Translations under genes and position numbers: made by a program
Shown here: piece after piece, positions 10,191 to 19,875 of the stretch
How the letters are laid out: each line of letters begins with the position of its first letter
How positions within the stretch are numbered: position 1 is the stretch's first letter
Notes under the pieces: model-generated
Told to the model about the DNA's origin: nothing
What the model saw: only the letters and a program-made list of their open reading frames with translations
Database searches by the model: none
Assembly: GCA_963835885.1 (NCBI GenBank)
Contig: CAWIHF010000039.1
Coordinates: forward strand, 1 to 64,000
DNA: 64,000 nucleotides
Reading direction: 5' to 3'
From: Roseiarcus sp963835885
GTDB lineage: Bacteria > Pseudomonadota > Alphaproteobacteria > Rhizobiales > Beijerinckiaceae

Positions 10191-10614
10191 GAGGCGATCC
10201 GCGTTGCGCTGAACGCAAAGCACGGGCGTCGCGTCGCGGATCGCCGGATTTACGGAGCGGCCATTTCGTTATGAGGTGACGCTTCTTCACCGGGATCCCG
10301 GAGTACCCCGTCCGTGCCGCTCGCCGAGGGCGAAGATGAGGCTGCGGTCGAGGCTCAGTGGCGCGAATGGGTCGGCTTTCTCGGTCTGCCTGCCTTCCTC
10401 GGGCGGACGGCGTCGGCCGATCTCCAGGTGAATATCGATGGCGTCGACCACGCGCCGGCGAGTGCCGGCCGGCCGACGGCGAGGCGTCGTCGCCGTTGCA
10501 GGTCGGCCGCGCTTTCTGAGGCGCCGCAGAGCGGGGCGGCCGATCGTCGCCGCGGCGGCGGCGGCATATTCCGATCCGATTAGCCTGTCCGACGGACCGA
10601 CATTCGACCGTTGA
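10191..10614 (+). pseudogene. DUF6101-like C-terminal fragment, right copy
   Basis: This is the mirror partner of 9742-10154. It starts at the junction as EAIRVALNA, is frameshifted, then is open as PLAEGEDEAAVEAQWREWVG with the same Arg-rich tail. A stop occurs at 10583 in one frame and 10614 in another. Several base substitutions separate it from the left copy in the first 75 bp, and it is about 95% similar further out. Neither copy retains the 5' half of the gene, so the palindrome junction lies inside this ancestral gene. Confidence 0.5.
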
Positions 10615-10845
10615 GAACAGAGCGGCTGTCCGGCAAGCGTGTGGAACCGCGCCCTCGCCCGCAAGCCAAGGAACGCAGGCCCAAACCATCCATCCGCATA
10701 TCTTCTCTACGGCACTCGGCCCAACAACCCGATGACCTCGGGGGCCTGAAGTTTGGTTTCGCCCGAAGCCTGCCGCGGCCCGGTCATTCAGATCGCTCAG
10801 GTAATACTCAAGTCCATCGAGCCAGCCGTCTTCGAGGCGGAACGT

Positions 10846-11071
10846 CTAGACCGCCATCTCGAGCGAAGCGATCGCCGGATCCGCTGGGATGAGATAGAGT
10901 TCGCCCCGCTCAAGGGAATTTTTCAGTTCGGGGTCGAATTCGACCGTCAGCAGGTTCAAGGCGTCGGCAACCGCTGCGAGGCCGATGTCGTGGTAGATGC
11001 GAATCGGCATCTCCGGGGCCGCGGCGTCGTTGACCGCCTGGATCGGGAATCGCGTGGAAATCGTCTTGCAT
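10846..11071 (-). pseudogene. Small conserved ORF, right copy, frameshifted
   Basis: This is the mirror partner of 9289-9511, starting at an ATG at 11071. One base is out of frame near the start; corrected, it reads FPIQAVNDAAAPEMPIRIYH and then LNLLTVEFDPELKNSLERGE to a TAG at 10846-10848. Between them the two copies preserve the whole reading, with different frameshifts, which argues that the ancestral gene was functional and that the shifts are independent. The in-frame TAG after SLEMAV is shared by both copies. The family is unknown to me. Confidence 0.45.
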
Positions 11072-11416
11072 GACCGTTACCCGCCTACGTCTGGGCGCGC
11101 TTTCGGCGCCTGACTGTCGCAGAGGCTGAGTGAATCGGGTTAAAAGCGAATTAATGACGGTAAAGGCGGATACGCCTTGAGCCGCCGGCAGGGAGCCAAA
11201 TTTGGTGTCACCCAAGCTTTTGGACTTTCCGGAATAGGCGATCCCGAACCTCGATTCCGGCTTCGTCATCGAGGCAGGCGATCGCCAATCCTCGAGTTCC
11301 TCCGACCAAACGATCGCCCAATTTGTCGTCAGAATGCCGCGTTCTCCTCCGTTTAAACGCTTAATGTCTGGGAAACAGCGCGGTTCTTAGGACCGTTCCC
11401 ATCGGGGACCCTCGGC

Positions 11417-13547
11417 ATGCAGGCGCGCACGCTCACGATTTGGCTGATCTGGCTCGCCATGGGCGCGTCGCTGCTCGTCCCTTTGCTGCTGTTTTCGCTG
11501 GCGTCGTGGATCTCCTACAGACACATAGAGGACATTACCACCGAACGTCTGCAGCGATCGCTCGATCTCGAGGAGGAAGAGGCGCAGAAGGACCTCCTGC
11601 TCATCAAACACGCGCTCGACGACGCGAGCGCACTCGTCGCCCAGCGCTCGGCCATCGAAATCCAGAGCGACCAGGAGGCGCTCCACGAGCATCTCAAGAA
11701 GATCGTGACGGACCTTGGAGCGGCCCAGTCGATCTGGATATACGACGCCCGAGGAGACGCGCTCGTTTCCTCGGCCGTCCAGCCTCCTCCTCCGCAGAAC
11801 TTTTCCGACCGGGACTTCATCCGGGCCCATCAGGCGGGCGAACCCCGCCTTTACTTCGGGCGGGTTTATCGGTCGCCCGCCGATTCCTTGCCTTACTTCA
11901 GTGTCAGCCGCGGCGTTCGTCGCAATGGGTCACTCGAATATGTTGTTGCGGTCGCGGCGTCGCCGAGCAGCTTCTTTCACTTCTACACGACGATGGCCTA
12001 CGCGGCAGGTCTGCAATACGGGCTTGTCCGCAACGATGGCTACATCCTGGCTCGATATCTGGTCGCGCCGCCGGACGCTTCCGACAGGCTGGACGAGAAC
12101 ACCGGGTTTCGACGGATGATCGCCGAGCATCCCGAGGGTGGCCTGTACACCGCCACGTCGGGCATTGATGGCGTCACGCGGCGCTATGCCGTCCGCCCTG
12201 TCAACGGCACGCCGCTTTACGTTCAGGCCGGGATCGCGACCTCCGCCATTCGCAACGAATGGGTCGGGCAGATGGCCCCGCACTTGATCTTTGGAATTCC
12301 CGCCACGCTTCTGCTCTTCCTCACGCTGTTTGCGGTCCTGCGCAGGACGGAGCGCCTGTACGTGGAGATGGATCAGCGGACGGTCGCCGAACAATCGCTA
12401 CGGCAGGCGCAGAAGATGGAGGCGATCGGCCAGCTGACCGGCGGTGTGGCCCACGACTTCAACAATATCCTCACCGTCATAATTGGCAACCTCGAGATGG
12501 CGAAACGTCAAATAGCCGAGGGCAAGGAGGGCGAGCGGACCAAACTCACCCGCCGCGTTGAAACCGCTATGCAAGGGGCGACGCGCGCCGCGACTCTGGT
12601 CAAGCGTTTGCTTGCGTTTTCGAGACAACAGAGCCTCAAGCCGACCGTCATCGACATCAACCGCCTGCTCGGCGGCCTCGCCGATTTTCTGCAACGGGCG
12701 ATCGGCGAGGACGTATCGCTCGAGGTCGCCGGCGGCGCCGGACTGTGGCAGGTCGAGGCCGACCAGACTGAACTCGAGGCGGCCATTCTTAATCTTGCGA
12801 TCAATGCGCGGGACGCCATGCCGGAAGGGGGAAAGCTGACGATCGAAGCCGCCAACGTCCATCTGGATGATGCTTATTGCCGCAAGAATTCAGAGGTGCG
12901 GCCCGGCCAGTATCTGCTGATCTCGGTGACCGACACCGGCACGGGCATGCCGAAGGAGGTCCTCGAGCGCGCCTTCGAGCCCTTCTTCACGACAAAGGAG
13001 GCGGGTCAAGGCACCGGTCTCGGGCTCAGCCAAGTCTACGGCTTCGTCAAGCAATCTGGGGGACACGTCAAGATCTACAGCGAGCGCGGCGAGGGGACGA
13101 CGATCAAGATCTATTTACGCCGTCTCGGCGCGCGGCCCGCCACCGCTCCGGAAACAGCGCCAGCCACGGGTCGCGGCCGGCGCGGCGAAACCGTTCTCGT
13201 CGCAGAGGATGACGCCGAGGTTCGCGCCTACGTGGTCGAGACTCTGGAAGGACTCGGCTATCAGGTCCTTGGCGCTTCCGACGCCAACGAGGCCTTGCGG
13301 GTGATGAATTACTCCGACAGGGTCGATCTTCTCCTCACCGATGTCGTCATGCCGGGCGCCAGCGGCCGCAAGCTCGCCGCGGACGCCAAGCAGCTTCAGC
13401 CGGACCTCAAGGTCCTGTTCATGACCGGTTATTCCCGCAACGCCATTGTCCATCAGGGCCGAACTCGATCCGGGCGTCGACCTCATTCAGAAGCCCCTGA
13501 CCGGCGATGAACTCTCCGCCATGGTGCGCAAGATCCTCGATGGCTAG
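11417..13547 (+). CDS. Hybrid sensor histidine kinase with C-terminal receiver, right copy
   Basis: A membrane-bound hybrid kinase of about 709 residues once a late frameshift is corrected. It has a first membrane segment near residues 7-32, a periplasmic sensor region of about 255 residues of unknown ligand with a charged helix, and a second membrane segment near 289-310. A HisKA domain follows with LTGGVAHDFNNILTV (phospho-acceptor His346), then an ATPase domain with NLAINARDAM (about 459), DTGTGMP and GTGLGLSQVYGF (about 532). The receiver domain starts near 593 with the phospho-acceptor Asp642 in LLLTDVVMPG. An extra A near 13463 shifts the last 28 codons; corrected, the protein ends VRKILDG at 13545-13547. 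No dedicated response regulator or DNA-binding partner lies next to it. The signal and output are unknown. Confidence 0.88.
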
Positions 13548-13701
13548 AGGGTCGTCATTGGCCGGCATGATGCGGCGTAACGTCTCATTCGGCCGCGCCC
13601 TGAATTCCGCATCAGGAAAATTCAAGTTCCCCGTTGGCCCTGAGGAATCAGGGAGATAGTCTTGGTTTGCGACTCAAAAATCATCACCAACGGGGTGCGC
13701 G

Positions 13702-15216
13702 ATGCAGGGACAGGGGCTGCTCGATTTCCAGTATGAGGCCGATTTGTCCAGCCATGGATTGACGTCGTTGGCCGGGCTTCCGTTGTATCTCGACCTGATC
13801 AAGGCCTGCGGCCTCGGCGGGGCGATCCAGCGGCATGTTCGGGCGGCCGGCGGCCAGGGCTGGCTCGACATCCAGATGGTTCTGGCGGTGATTTTCCTGA
13901 ATCTGTCCGGCGGCGACTGCGTGGAAGACATCGAACGGTTGGAGCGCGACAGCGGCTTTTCGGCGATCCTGCGGGCGATCGAGAAGGATTTGCTGTCGCG
14001 CGCCGAACGGCGGTCGCTGAAAAGCCGCTGGCGGCGCGAGCGCGAGCGGGCGACGCCCTCGCCGTCGGCGCTGTCGGGCTGGCTGGAACGGTTCGATGAT
14101 CCAGCTTCGCCCAAGGCGGTCGCGGGGATGGCGTTCATTCCGGCGGTGACGCAGGCACTGCGCGGTCTCTGGCGGGTGAACCAGGCGCTGCTGGACTTTC
14201 TGCAGAAGCGTCAGCCCGCGGCGACGGCGACGCTGGACATGGACGCGACGCTGATTGAGACGCACAAGCGCGAGGCGCTGTTTTGCTACAAGAAGTTCAA
14301 GGCGTATCAGCCGCTGAACTGCTGGTGGGCGGAGCAGGGCGCGATGCTCTATTCGGAGTTCCGCGACGGCAACGTGCCCGCCGGACACGAGCAGTTGCGC
14401 GTCCTGAAAGAGAGCCTGCGCCATCTGCCGGACAGCGTGAGGAGGGTCTCGTTGCGTTCGGACACGGCGGCCTATCAGGAAGAGCTGCTGCTCTATTGCG
14501 GCGAGGGAAAAGACCCGCGCTTTGGCGTGATCGAGTTCGCGATCGGCGCCGACGTGACCGAGGCTTTCCGCGCCGCTGTGCGGACGACGCCCGAGAGCGC
14601 GTGGAAGCCGCTGATCCGCAAAACGGACGGCCAGCCGCAACAGACCGATCAAGAATGGGCCGAGGTCGTCTACGTGCCCAATTGGGCCGGACACAGTCGC
14701 AACCGGGCGGACTACCGCTTTCTCGCGATCCGCGAGCCGCTGCGCCAGCTGGCGCTGGGCGACGAGGCGAAGCTGCCGTTTCCCACCCAGGCGTTCGGCC
14801 CGAAGGGGGTCTATAAACTGTTCGCCGTCGTGACCAACCGCACGGGCGCCGGCGAGGGCGTGATCTGGTGGCTGCGCGAGCGCTGCGGCAAGAGCGAGGA
14901 AGTCCATTCGGCGACGAAATCCGACCTGGCGGGCGGACAGATGCCCTCTGGGCTGTTCGGCGCCAACGCCGCCTGGTGGGCGCTGACGATCCTGGCGTTC
15001 AATCTAAACGCCGCGATGAAGCGTCTCGCGCTGGGCGAGAGATGGGCGGCCAAACGCATGAAGGCGCTGCGCTTTCATCTGATCGGCCTGCCCGGACGGG
15101 TGGTCAGCCACGCCCGCCAGCTGATCATTCGTCTGGGCGGCGGGGCCGAAGCGCTGGCCACCCTCCTCGACGCCCGCCAAAGGATCCGGGCGCTGGCGCA
15201 AGAACCGGCCGGATGA
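13702..15216 (+). CDS. IS1380-family transposase, right copy
   Basis: Intact, 504 residues, identical by eye to the left copy except Leu18 for Ser18. The catalytic-core segments TATLDMDATLIETHKREALF and SLRSDTAAYQEELLLYC are present. The start ATG at 13702 sits about 65 bp downstream of the conserved GTTCCCCGTTGGCCCTGAGG stretch (13628-13647), which probably belongs to the element end. The two copies point outward from the palindrome centre, so together with the kinase genes they form a structure resembling an inverted composite transposon. Confidence 0.92.
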   Translation: MQGQGLLDFQYEADLSSHGLTSLAGLPLYLDLIKACGLGGAIQRHVRAAGGQGWLDIQMVLAVIFLNLSGGDCVEDIERLERDSGFSAILRAIEKDLLSRAERRSLKSRWRRERERATPSPSALSGWLERFDDPASPKAVAGMAFIPAVTQALRGLWRVNQALLDFLQKRQPAATATLDMDATLIETHKREALFCYKKFKAYQPLNCWWAEQGAMLYSEFRDGNVPAGHEQLRVLKESLRHLPDSVRRVSLRSDTAAYQEELLLYCGEGKDPRFGVIEFAIGADVTEAFRAAVRTTPESAWKPLIRKTDGQPQQTDQEWAEVVYVPNWAGHSRNRADYRFLAIREPLRQLALGDEAKLPFPTQAFGPKGVYKLFAVVTNRTGAGEGVIWWLRERCGKSEEVHSATKSDLAGGQMPSGLFGANAAWWALTILAFNLNAAMKRLALGERWAAKRMKALRFHLIGLPGRVVSHARQLIIRLGGGAEALATLLDARQRIRALAQEPAG

Positions 15217-15547
15217 GCCCAAACCGCGCGCTGCCGAGCGTAGACCTGATATCGCGTGGCGTTCCCTGGCGCGGCGACGACGCCCCGCGCCCGCGTCAGG
15301 CGAGCCCGACTCGCTCCGGTTGCACGCAGTCATCGCCGGACCCGCCATGCGTGTCGATGAACGTCAGGAGGTGATCGACCCCTCGGGATTGTGACATTCG
15401 AACCCGTCAACGACCGCAAAATCGGTCACGCACCGGCGCGCGCGGTGATTTGTTCGGGAATTGTGGGCGCCATCCTCGATTGCCTCGCGCCCCGATCGGG
15501 GGTAGCGGTTGAGCGAACTCGCTCGCCGAAAGAGGTTTGAGCCGCGA
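15217..15547. other. Intergenic, contains the right identity step
   Basis: No gene is seen. Up to about 15483 the sequence is essentially the reverse complement of the left arm; beyond that, the 65 bp before the TauE start differ at many positions. The right end of the IS1380 element presumably lies in this stretch but its terminal repeat was not identified. Confidence 0.6.
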
Positions 15548-16246
15548 ATGGCGCCCGATGGTCTGACATTCCTTGGCGGCCTGATGCTCGGAATTGCGAG
15601 CAGCCTGCATTGCGTCGGCATGTGCGGAGCGATCGCCTCGAGCCTGATGTTCGCCTTTTCGCCCCGCGACAATGCGGCGGATCGGGCGCGCGCCCTGATC
15701 GCGGCGCAGGCGGGGCGGGTACTCGTCTATGTCGCGGCCGGAGCGGCGGTGGGCGCCGTCGGCTCGGTGGTCTACGGCGGGTTCGATCACGCGTCGGCCA
15801 ATCTATTCATGCGATGGGCGGCCGCGGTGGCGCTCGGCTGGATCGGGCTGTCGGTTGCGGGCTTCGCCCCTTCTCTCGCAGTGTTTGATCGGCTCGCGTC
15901 GCCGATCGCCGCCGGCCTCCGATTCTCGCCTGCGGATCGCTTTGCGGGCGAAGCGGGGGCATTCGCCTCCGGCCTGATGTGGGGCTTCCTGCCTTGCGGC
16001 ATGGTGTTCGGCGCCTTGTTCTACGCGATGCTTTCGGGAAGCGCCCTGCACGGCGGCGCGGTGATGGCCGGCTTCGGCTTGGGCACCTTGCCCTCAGTGA
16101 CGGCGGCTGCGTTCGGAGTGGCGAGCTTTCGTCGGCTCGCGCGGACCCCGAATGCACGGGTCGCCGTCGGTCTCGGCATCATTGCGCTCGCCGCGGCGAG
16201 CGTCGCGGTCCCGGCGCTGGTCTCGGGGACGTTCTGTCTCCGCTGA
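15548..16246 (+). CDS. TauE/SafE (UreH_2/DsbD_2-like) membrane protein, right copy
   Basis: A 232-residue inner-membrane protein starting at ATG 15548 (MAPDGLTFLGGLMLGIASSL). It has the HCVGMC motif and FASGLMWGFLPCGMVFGALF, with about six membrane segments. Proteins of this subgroup are often annotated as sulfite exporters; the paired Cys and His in the first helix hint instead at a metal (copper) or thiol role. It is followed 82 bp downstream by the AsmA-like gene on the same strand. About 16% of residues differ from the left-arm copy. Confidence 0.82.
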   Translation: MAPDGLTFLGGLMLGIASSLHCVGMCGAIASSLMFAFSPRDNAADRARALIAAQAGRVLVYVAAGAAVGAVGSVVYGGFDHASANLFMRWAAAVALGWIGLSVAGFAPSLAVFDRLASPIAAGLRFSPADRFAGEAGAFASGLMWGFLPCGMVFGALFYAMLSGSALHGGAVMAGFGLGTLPSVTAAAFGVASFRRLARTPNARVAVGLGIIALAAASVAVPALVSGTFCLR

Positions 16247-16328
16247 CTTTGCCCGGCTTACCGTTACGATCTATAGGCGCTATAAGCCCCGCGAGGGGCG
16301 TGGCCACGATTCGCGCCGACGGAGTCGA

Positions 16329-18129
16329 ATGAACAGGCGTCTGGCGGCAGCATCATGGGCAGGCGTCGTGGCGGTCGCGTTGGTCGCCGCCGGTTTCATG
16401 CCCTGGCCGGTGTCGTCGGCGCAGATCGCCGAAAGCCTCAACGGCGGCAAAGGCGCGTCGCGAGGGCTCATCTGGGAAGCGCCGCAGGTGGCGACGTTCA
16501 GGGCGCTCCCTTGGCCAAACTTGCGGATCGTCGCCGCGCGGCTCGATGACCGCAGCGGCGTCAATGTGATTTCGGCCCCCGCAGCGCGGATCAGTCTGTC
16601 GCTCCTCGGCCTGCTGTCCGGCCGGTTATCACCCGAGAGTGCGAGCCTCGCCGCCCCGACCATGACGTTTGACCTTGATCGGCCGCCGTTTGCCGTAAAA
16701 GAAGGCATGACCGAAGCGGCGACCCTGGCGTCCGCCCTGGCGCCGCTTACGAGCCTCGATCTGTCGGACGCGGTGTTGCGGGTCACGAGCAAGGCCCGAG
16801 GGTTCGACACGGTCATCGAAAATATCCAGGGTGGGCTCGATGGGCTTGTGCCCGGCGACTCCTTCCGCGTCAATCTGTCAGCGATTTGGCGTGGCGCCCC
16901 GGTTAGGCTTTTCCTGACTCTTGCGGATCCGGTCCTGACCGCGGGCGGTGCGCCGAGCGCGTTCAGCGCGGCCCTCTCGTCTCCGCTCGCTAACCTCGCG
17001 CTGGATGGCTCTCTGACGGGCGGCGCGCGGTTTGGCTTCGCTGGCGGCTTCTCCGCCTCGTCGCCCTCCCTCGCTGCGCTCGCTCGTCTTCTCGGCTCGC
17101 GCCCGCCATCCTTCCTCGCCGCCGACGACCTTCAGATCTCAGGAAAAGTCAAAGCGACGGCGAGAGAGATCACGCTCGACGAAGCGACCGCGACCAGCGC
17201 CGGACAAACGGTCCGGGGGGCGCTGCAAGTTGAGGGGATCGGGCGAAGGCTGAACGTCTCGGCCACGGTCGATTCCGACAGGATCGCCGTCTCGGCGCTC
17301 TTTGGGCCGCTCGCGCCGCTGTTCGGTCCGAACGGCGAATGGAGCGATAGGCCGTTTTCGTCCGCGCCGCCCGCCAATTTCGATGTCGATCTTCGGCTGT
17401 CGGCGAGACATCTCGACCTCTATGGCCACGAACTCGCCGACGCGGCGGCTTCGGCGATCCTGAAGGACGGCGTTCTTACGGCGAGCCTTGTCGATGGCGT
17501 CGCCTATGGCGGCAAGCTTACGGGCGAAATTCAGACTCGCGTGTGTGGAGCAGAGCCTGCGGCTCGACGCGCGCGGCGAACTTGCCGGCGCTGATTTTGG
17601 CGCGGCGTTCTCCCATTTCGGCTGGCCGGCGCTGACAGGGAAGGGAAAAGCCGCGTTTGCAATCCGAACTGCCGGACTCTCTCCAATCTCGGCCGTGGCG
17701 GAACTTGCTGGCTCGGCGACGCTGGATTTGGAGCAGGGCGGCGTCACGGGGGTCAATTTGGAACAAGCCCTCCGCCGCAGTCAGCGCCGACCGATCGAGG
17801 TCGCGCGCGATTTGCTGGTCGGAGAGACTGATTTCGACCGGCTGTCGCTCGAGCTCGAACTCGGCAAAGGCGTCGCCCATGTCGTCAACGGCGACCTCGT
17901 CGCCCCGGAAGTCGGCGCCGACCTCCAAGGCGCGATCGACCTTGCGGGACAAAATTTGAAGCTCCGCCTCAACGCGGCCCAGACGGACGCGGCGGGAGCG
18001 GAATCACGGGAGGCGGCCCGTCTGAGCCTCGATATCGGGGGCCCGTGGTTGCAGCCCACCATTCGCGTTAGTGGCGCGGCGGACGGTTCCCGAGCGGCCC
18101 TCGATTCGAGTCCCGCGCCTGCTCCGTGA
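16329..18129 (+). CDS. AsmA-family protein, right copy, one frameshift
   Basis: From ATG 16329 (MNRRLAAASWAGVVAVAL) there is one N-terminal membrane anchor, then a long soluble region typical of AsmA-family envelope proteins. It begins with LPWPNLRIVAARLDD and APAARISLSLLGLLSGR, the beta-strand-rich layer expected of this family, and ends with DLQGAIDLAGQNLKLRLN. The total is about 599 residues. One extra base near 17531 breaks the frame between GKLTGEI and RLACVEQSLRLDARGEL; the left arm reads straight through this point as GEIRLACVDESL, which supports a sequencing or recent single-base error. Family members are linked to outer-membrane assembly and lipid transport between membranes, which fits the adjacent glycosyltransferases. 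Confidence 0.75.
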
Positions 18130-18158
18130 CGCGGCGCGGGCAAACGGCACGGGCGCCT

Positions 18159-18917
18159 TCACCCTTTTGCGACGCCAGCGCGTTCAAGATGGCGACGATA
18201 CAACGCGAGCACCTGGGCCCGATAGATCGGCCGCATCGCCTCGTGGCGCAGACGTTGGAAGAACCCCATGCTCCGGCGCTGCACCGTCGTTCCTCCAGTG
18301 TCGCCCGACACGTCGCGGATCGGCGTCGGCGTCGCGACCAGGAGCGTGATCCCGCTTATCCACGCCATCTGAAGAAAGGTGTCGACCGGCCGATCAAAGG
18401 GCGCGGTCAGCGCGAGCAGCCGCTCGGCCGCGTCACGCGAGACGATCTGTCCGATCGCTCTCAGTGGCGGTGCGTGAGGCTTCAGCAGAGAAAACGCGCC
18501 CCCACGGGCCACGATTGCGCCAGATGGCTCGAGCCCCGCCGCCGGCATTAGCACATAGTCCCATTGCGCGCGCTCCACCGTTGCGAATTCAAGAAGTGAG
18601 GCGAACAAAGCCGAATCGATTGCGGCGTCGTCCTCGAACACCAGAGCATGGTCGAGGTCGTCGGTCACGATCCGGCGCCAGGCGGCGCGGTGGCTCAGAA
18701 AAGCGCCGATTTCCGCCAGGCCCAGCGAGAATGGGTAGCGCGGCGAAAACCGCACCCGAACATAGGCCTCTTTGACGGCTTCCGGGGAGAGCGCCCAGCC
18801 GTCGACCGCGGGCAGAATCTCGCTCTCGATCGGCAGCCGAGCGCGCAAGGCTTCGACGCTCGCCCTGCGACCGGCCGCGCGTTCGAGATGGATGATGAAT
18901 GCCTTGGGCGCGCTCAA
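18159..18917 (-). CDS. GT25 (LPS-type) glycosyltransferase, right copy
   Basis: An intact 252-residue member of glycosyltransferase family 25, which includes LPS core and lipooligosaccharide beta-galactosyltransferases. It starts at a TTG at 18917 (SAPKAFIIHLERAAGR), has EIGAFLSHRAAWRR and the acidic LVFEDDAAIDSALF, and ends GVAKG. It is convergent with AsmA (30 bp apart) and divergent from the GT2 gene (about 125 bp between starts). The left copy shares the TTG start. The acceptor sugar cannot be inferred. Confidence 0.8.
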   Translation of the reverse strand: MSAPKAFIIHLERAAGRRASVEALRARLPIESEILPAVDGWALSPEAVKEAYVRVRFSPRYPFSLGLAEIGAFLSHRAAWRRIVTDDLDHALVFEDDAAIDSALFASLLEFATVERAQWDYVLMPAAGLEPSGAIVARGGAFSLLKPHAPPLRAIGQIVSRDAAERLLALTAPFDRPVDTFLQMAWISGITLLVATPTPIRDVSGDTGGTTVQRRSMGFFQRLRHEAMRPIYRAQVLALYRRHLERAGVAKG

Positions 18918-19041
18918 GACTGGCCGTCCCCGAAAAGACCTGATATTGCGCCCACGACGCGGCGCAAGCGGCTTCTATCCGCGGTCCCGCTTTGAAGTCA
19001 TCCCGCACCGGGAGGACTGACCCGCCGATCGACCTGGACGC

Positions 19042-19875
19042 ATGAGCGCGTATCCGCCGAAATCCAAGCCGCCCTCTCCCGCTCTCCCGCCCGCCTTGCC
19101 GATTTCTGCGACTATCATCTGCAAGAACGAGGAAGCTTGCATCGGCAAGTGTCTCTCGAGCCTCGAGGGCCTTCGGGAGATCATTGTGGTCGATTCCGGC
19201 TCGACCGACGAGACGCTCGGAATCGTCGAGCACCATCGGCGGCGCGGGCTTCCGATCCGGCTTATTCATCAGCCCTGGCTCGGTTACGCCGCGCAGAAGC
19301 AGTTCGCCCTCGATGAGGCGACCGAGCCATGGGTGCTCAGCATCGACGCTGACGAGTGGCTCGACGGCGTTCTCAGGGCGGAGTTGCCGAGGCTCGTCTC
19401 TACAGACGCGTCGGTGGCAGGCTGGAAGTTACGCCGGACGCTGACGCTATTCGGACGTCTCGAACCCGTGAGCCTGTGGACGCGCCCGGAACTCATCCTG
19501 CGTCTCTTTCGGCGCGGGCGCGCGCGGTTCGACGAATCGCTCCTCGTTCACGAGGGCCTCGTCGCTGACGGGGAGACGCGGACCGCCCGCAAGGGCCTCT
19601 TGCGCCACGAGCGCGCACTGCCGCTCGACGAGCAGATAAAGAAGGAGATCGTCTACGCCCGACTGAAGGCGGAGCAGAGGCTTGACCGTGGCCGCAAGCC
19701 GTCACGGCTCAAGCTTCTCCTGAATCCACCGATCTATTTCCTGCGCATCTTCTTCTGGAACCGCTTTTTCCTCTGCGGCTGGGCGGGCGTGATCCACGCT
19801 GCGACCGGCGCGACGTATTCGTTCATGACGGAAGCCATGCACCGACAGTTCTACTACGCCCGGAAGCGCCGATGA
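19042..19875 (+). CDS. GT2 glycosyltransferase (WaaE/KdtX-like), right copy
   Basis: A 277-residue family 2 glycosyltransferase. Near residues 22-60 it has ISATIICKNEE and IIVVDSGSTDET (the nucleotide-sugar binding fold), then LSIDADEWLD at about 95-104 (the DxD-like metal site), and a C-terminal amphipathic and hydrophobic stretch (YFLRIFFWNRFFLCGW) that probably anchors it to the inner membrane. This architecture matches WaaE/KdtX-type enzymes that decorate LPS inner core with glucose or heptose. Its stop overlaps the ATG of the GT4 gene (ATGA), indicating co-translation. Confidence 0.85.
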   Translation: MSAYPPKSKPPSPALPPALPISATIICKNEEACIGKCLSSLEGLREIIVVDSGSTDETLGIVEHHRRRGLPIRLIHQPWLGYAAQKQFALDEATEPWVLSIDADEWLDGVLRAELPRLVSTDASVAGWKLRRTLTLFGRLEPVSLWTRPELILRLFRRGRARFDESLLVHEGLVADGETRTARKGLLRHERALPLDEQIKKEIVYARLKAEQRLDRGRKPSRLKLLLNPPIYFLRIFFWNRFFLCGWAGVIHAATGATYSFMTEAMHRQFYYARKRR

